Shown here one piece after another: positions 61,187-64,000 of a DNA stretch of 64,000 nucleotides. Location of the stretch: contig CANPBT010000002.1 in NCBI GenBank assembly GCA_947572415.1, positions 1 through 64,000 on the forward strand. The letters are read 5' to 3'. The notes below the pieces were generated by a model, which saw only the letters and a program-made list of their open reading frames with translations, ran no database searches and had not been told where the DNA came from. Every line of letters starts with the position of its first letter. Position 1 is the stretch's first letter. Source of the stretch: an uncultured Clostridia bacterium. GTDB taxonomy: Bacteria; Bacillota; Clostridia; Christensenellales; Borkfalkiaceae. Both the position numbers and the translations under genes were made by a program.

Positions 61187-64000
61187 TTAATCGATAACGG
61201 CCTCTTCCGCCGAACCTTTCTGCTTTTTCAAAGCTTTCTTTATCGCAAAGAAGCCCCAGACGGAAATTCCGACGACCGCCGCGCAATCGACTACGATAAG
61301 CGCTATCAGCCAGAGTTCCATCTTATAGCCTATAACCTCGGCGTTAATCGAGTTGCTGTTGGCAACGGCGTACAAAATATTGTGCGCCGCCTTGCGCAGA
61401 ACGTACATATCCTCTGCGTTCGATTCGCTCGAATCGTTCCAGCGCTCCGGGCTCTTGGAAGTAAGTATCAAATCGTTACCCGCGTAAATCGCCTGCTTTG
61501 CGGGCATCAGCGAGCCTACTGTTATGTAGTCGCTTATTACGACGCCGTCAAAGCCCCATTCGCCGCGGAGTATGGTCGTAAGCAAGCGATAGTCGCCGCC
61601 CGTCCAACGCGTGCCTATGCGGTTGAACGAGGACATCATACCCGTCGAACCCTTAAATCCGTCTATGCGTTCGGCTTTGATATCTTCGGTAGCTTTCGCC
61701 GAGAACGCGGGGTCGTCGTTGCCCTTAACCGCGATTTCAAACGGTTTGAGATAAATTTCCCTCAACGACTGTTCGGTAAGATAGGTTGCGACGCCCTGAC
61801 GGTTGGTTTCCTGGTCGTTTACGGCAAAATGCTTGAGGTCGGTATATACGCCCTTGCTTGCCGCGCCGTTGATTACGTTTACGGCCATTTTGCCCGAAAG
61901 TATCGGGTCTTCCGAATAATATTCGTAATTTCTGCCCGAGAACGGCGAGCGGTGAATATTTACCGCGGGCGCGTACCAGCCTGTGTAGGGCAGGCCGTTG
62001 CCGCCCTCGTCGCCGTATAAGCCCGATTCGCCGACTATCTGCCCCATTCTGTACGCGAGGTCTTTATTGAAAGTCGAAGCAATTACGATTTCGCACGCAA
62101 AGCTCGGGTTGCCCTTGTAATGCTCGGAAAGTCCGGGCATAAAGTTTACGAAGCCTACGGGTCCGTCGGAGTCGTTGGTAAGGTTTTTACCGATTGACAT
62201 TATCGCCTCCGTCTGGAATGCGCCGAAGTTGGCAAGCTTAATCATATCGTTGTAAGTAAGCTGGTCCAAAAGCTTCGTCCACGTCTCGTCGTTGAAATCG
62301 AGCCCGTGCAAATCGCGAAGCATAACGTCGTTTTTTGCGCCCGTTACGAGAGAATAACCGTCCTTTTTGACCGCTTCCGCAACTTCCGCATTGTTGTGAC
62401 TTCTGTCGTCGAGCGCGTCTTTCTCGCCGTCGAGGAATGCCCTCGCCTTTGCGTCGCCCGCCTTAGGGAAAGTCGCGTCGAAATCCGCGCGGGACATGCC
62501 CTTACGTTCGTACTCTTCGTCGCCTACGCTGAACACCACGTCCGCAAGTCTGTAATCCACGCTGAGGAATTTGCCTTTATCCTCTTCGCTCATCGTCGCT
62601 TCGGTATAAATGTTCGCGACGGGCTTGCCCGTGCTCGGGTCGACGGTATATTTAACCGCGTTCGTATCCGCAAGCTCTACGGTCTGTTTCGAGTATACGT
62701 TTTCCGCGTCGTCCACGTGCGAGTTTTTAGCTACGTAGAAGGTATACTCGCCCGACTCTGTTTCATATCCGATATGCCCGTTGTCGTTCGCGTCGTTATA
62801 GTCGTACGAAGCCAGATCGTACAAATCCACGTGAAAATTAAAGGTTGCCTTGCTGCCGTCGCCCGAAGTTTTTAAAATATCCGTTTTGGCGTAATCAACC
62901 AGCTGCACGCGCGATTTTTCAATTCCGCCGTAGGTATAGGGGAGGGTTACGTACAACTGTACGACCTCTTTGCCCTCTTCGTTTCCTACGTTGGCAACGT
63001 CGACTTTGATATCGAAGCCCGTAACCTTGCCGTCCTTTGTCGTTTCGGTAACGGTCATTTCCTGCGTGAAATTCGTATACGAAAGCCCGTACCCGAACGG
63101 ATAAATTACGTTTTCTTCATACCACTCGGTATTGCCGTTTTTCACGCCTTCCTCGTACGCGCGGGTTTCGTAATAGCGATAGCCGACGTAAACGCCCTCC
63201 TCGTACGCAACCATATAATACGACGTGTCGGAGTCGTTTTCGGTAAACGCCGCCGACTGCCCCGTCTGCGAATTATCGCCGAAGTTCTGCCAGGTAGGGT
63301 CTTTCGAGAAATCTCCGGGGAAAATATCGGTAGTTTTGCCCGACGGCGTCACGTCGCCGTTCAGAAGCGAGCCTATAGCTTCCGCGCCCGAAATGCCGGG
63401 GCCGCCTATCCACATAACCGCGTCGATACGCTTATTGTAGCCGTCGGTATTGTTATATTCCGCAATGAAATCGAGCTGGAAAGAAGTAAGCGTGTTCAAA
63501 AGCACGATAACGTTGTCGAACCTCGAAGTTACCATATCCAGCATATCGTATTCGTTTTTGTCGAGCTGCAGATAGTGGTGGTTTTCGAGCCCGCCGTTTT
63601 TAGTGTTCTGCTCGCGGGGCAAATCGAAGCCCTCGCCGCCGATACGGGATATAACGACTATCGCCGCGTCGTTGAACTCTTTAAAGCTCGCTTTTACTTC
63701 GCCGGTGTACTTACTGACGGGCGTTTCGCCTATGTCGAGCGTAGGCGCAGTGGAAGCGCCCTCCGACACCGCGGGGTTGGAGCTTCTTTTATCTCCCGCC
63801 GCGCTGCTTTCGTAGAACTTTTTCAAAGTTTCGTTGTACTTGAAGCCGCCCGCTTCGAGCCCGTCGAAAATTGATTTCGCGCCGCTTGTGCCGCCCGAGC
63901 CCGAACCCGAGCCCGAAAGCACGAGGTCAACGGAGTTATGCCCGAACACGCTCACTTTAGCGCCCTTTTCAAGCGGGAGCGATTTTTTGTCCTTAGCGAC
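61187..64000 (-). CDS. Membrane-anchored permuted GH3 (copy 5), N-terminus beyond the window
   Basis: The frame is open to the right edge; the ATG at 63955 is internal, since VAKDKKSLPLEKGAKVSVFG precedes it. The 938 visible residues show the sandwich domain with IGGEGFDLPREQ (candidate acid/base Glu), PFGYGLSYTNFTQE and an Fn3-like domain. The barrel has SDGPVGFVNFMPG, NIHRSPFSGRNYEYYSEDP, KHFAVNDQETNRQG and GVVISDYITVG (candidate nucleophile Asp about 824 residues from the window edge). A C-terminal helix (LIALIVVDCAAVVGISVWGFFAI) precedes a basic tail. It is most like copy 1, which suggests a recent duplication. Its regulators, if any, lie outside the window. Confidence 0.92.
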   Translation of the reverse strand, partial: VAKDKKSLPLEKGAKVSVFGHNSVDLVLSGSGSGSGGTSGAKSIFDGLEAGGFKYNETLKKFYESSAAGDKRSSNPAVSEGASTAPTLDIGETPVSKYTGEVKASFKEFNDAAIVVISRIGGEGFDLPREQNTKNGGLENHHYLQLDKNEYDMLDMVTSRFDNVIVLLNTLTSFQLDFIAEYNNTDGYNKRIDAVMWIGGPGISGAEAIGSLLNGDVTPSGKTTDIFPGDFSKDPTWQNFGDNSQTGQSAAFTENDSDTSYYMVAYEEGVYVGYRYYETRAYEEGVKNGNTEWYEENVIYPFGYGLSYTNFTQEMTVTETTKDGKVTGFDIKVDVANVGNEEGKEVVQLYVTLPYTYGGIEKSRVQLVDYAKTDILKTSGDGSKATFNFHVDLYDLASYDYNDANDNGHIGYETESGEYTFYVAKNSHVDDAENVYSKQTVELADTNAVKYTVDPSTGKPVANIYTEATMSEEDKGKFLSVDYRLADVVFSVGDEEYERKGMSRADFDATFPKAGDAKARAFLDGEKDALDDRSHNNAEVAEAVKKDGYSLVTGAKNDVMLRDLHGLDFNDETWTKLLDQLTYNDMIKLANFGAFQTEAIMSIGKNLTNDSDGPVGFVNFMPGLSEHYKGNPSFACEIVIASTFNKDLAYRMGQIVGESGLYGDEGGNGLPYTGWYAPAVNIHRSPFSGRNYEYYSEDPILSGKMAVNVINGAASKGVYTDLKHFAVNDQETNRQGVATYLTEQSLREIYLKPFEIAVKGNDDPAFSAKATEDIKAERIDGFKGSTGMMSSFNRIGTRWTGGDYRLLTTILRGEWGFDGVVISDYITVGSLMPAKQAIYAGNDLILTSKSPERWNDSSESNAEDMYVLRKAAHNILYAVANSNSINAEVIGYKMELWLIALIVVDCAAVVGISVWGFFAIKKALKKQKGSAEEAVID

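Overview
The window looks like a chromosome segment from a saccharolytic, low-to-mid GC Clostridia-type bacterium (Bacillota). The evidence is strong GGAGG ribosome-binding sites, consensus sigma-A promoters (TTGACA-17-TATAAT), GHKL/LytTR two-component pairs, an FMN-riboswitch-controlled ECF S component, BspA-like leucine-rich and InlB-like repeat lipoproteins, and a GPH sugar transporter. An uncultured gut lineage such as Christensenellales is plausible but is only a guess. Nearly every gene is on the minus strand; the DeoR regulator at 57.2 kb is the one clear plus-strand gene.

Layout. 1-1.2 kb: visibly AT-rich end of an integrated element (GIY-YIG nuclease-like gene, XRE regulator, TTGGGAGT repeats) stopping at a 3' tRNA-Gln fragment with its terminator, probably an attachment site. 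1.25-6.4 kb: OmpR-type two-component system with a FtsX/MacB-type ABC exporter; tandem TTCTTAAAT repeats precede both promoters. 6.5-11.7 kb: housekeeping genes (riboflavin uptake, MgtC, MFS permease, DegV, glyA).

11.7-23.8 kb and 36.9-45.1 kb are two parallel polysaccharide-utilisation modules. Each reads: LytTR response regulator, GHKL sensor kinase, membrane-anchored circularly permuted GH3, carbohydrate-binding lipoprotein, second glycosidase (GH3 in one, GH16 licheninase-like in the other). Candidate LytTR direct repeats lie in front of each leading GH3 gene, and both regulator operons start with paired perfect palindromes. Between them, 23.8-36.8 kb encodes a hybrid sensor kinase, a large LRR lipoprotein, a MoxR-DUF58-transglutaminase-like trio in which the transglutaminase catalytic Cys appears to be Ala, and a fused ABC exporter.

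45.1-53.0 kb is an L-rhamnose operon: GH78 rhamnosidase, rhaB, rhaA, rhaD, GPH transporter, then a 24-codon remnant of a lactaldehyde reductase (fucO-like) gene. 53.2-57.2 kb holds a fourth permuted GH3 with a small membrane protein, divergent from a DeoR regulator. The GH3 promoter and the rhamnose-operon promoter share an almost identical -35/spacer/-10 block, suggesting a common operator. 58-61.1 kb is a zone of decayed gene fragments (including a nagA piece) around a YdcF-like and a DUF4832-type gene. A fifth permuted GH3 runs off the right edge.

Together the genes describe surface attack on beta-glucans (GH3, GH16, binding lipoproteins) under LytTR control, and intracellular use of rhamnosides. 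No tool was run: family calls rest on motifs read by eye, and residue positions are approximate unless derived from coordinates.
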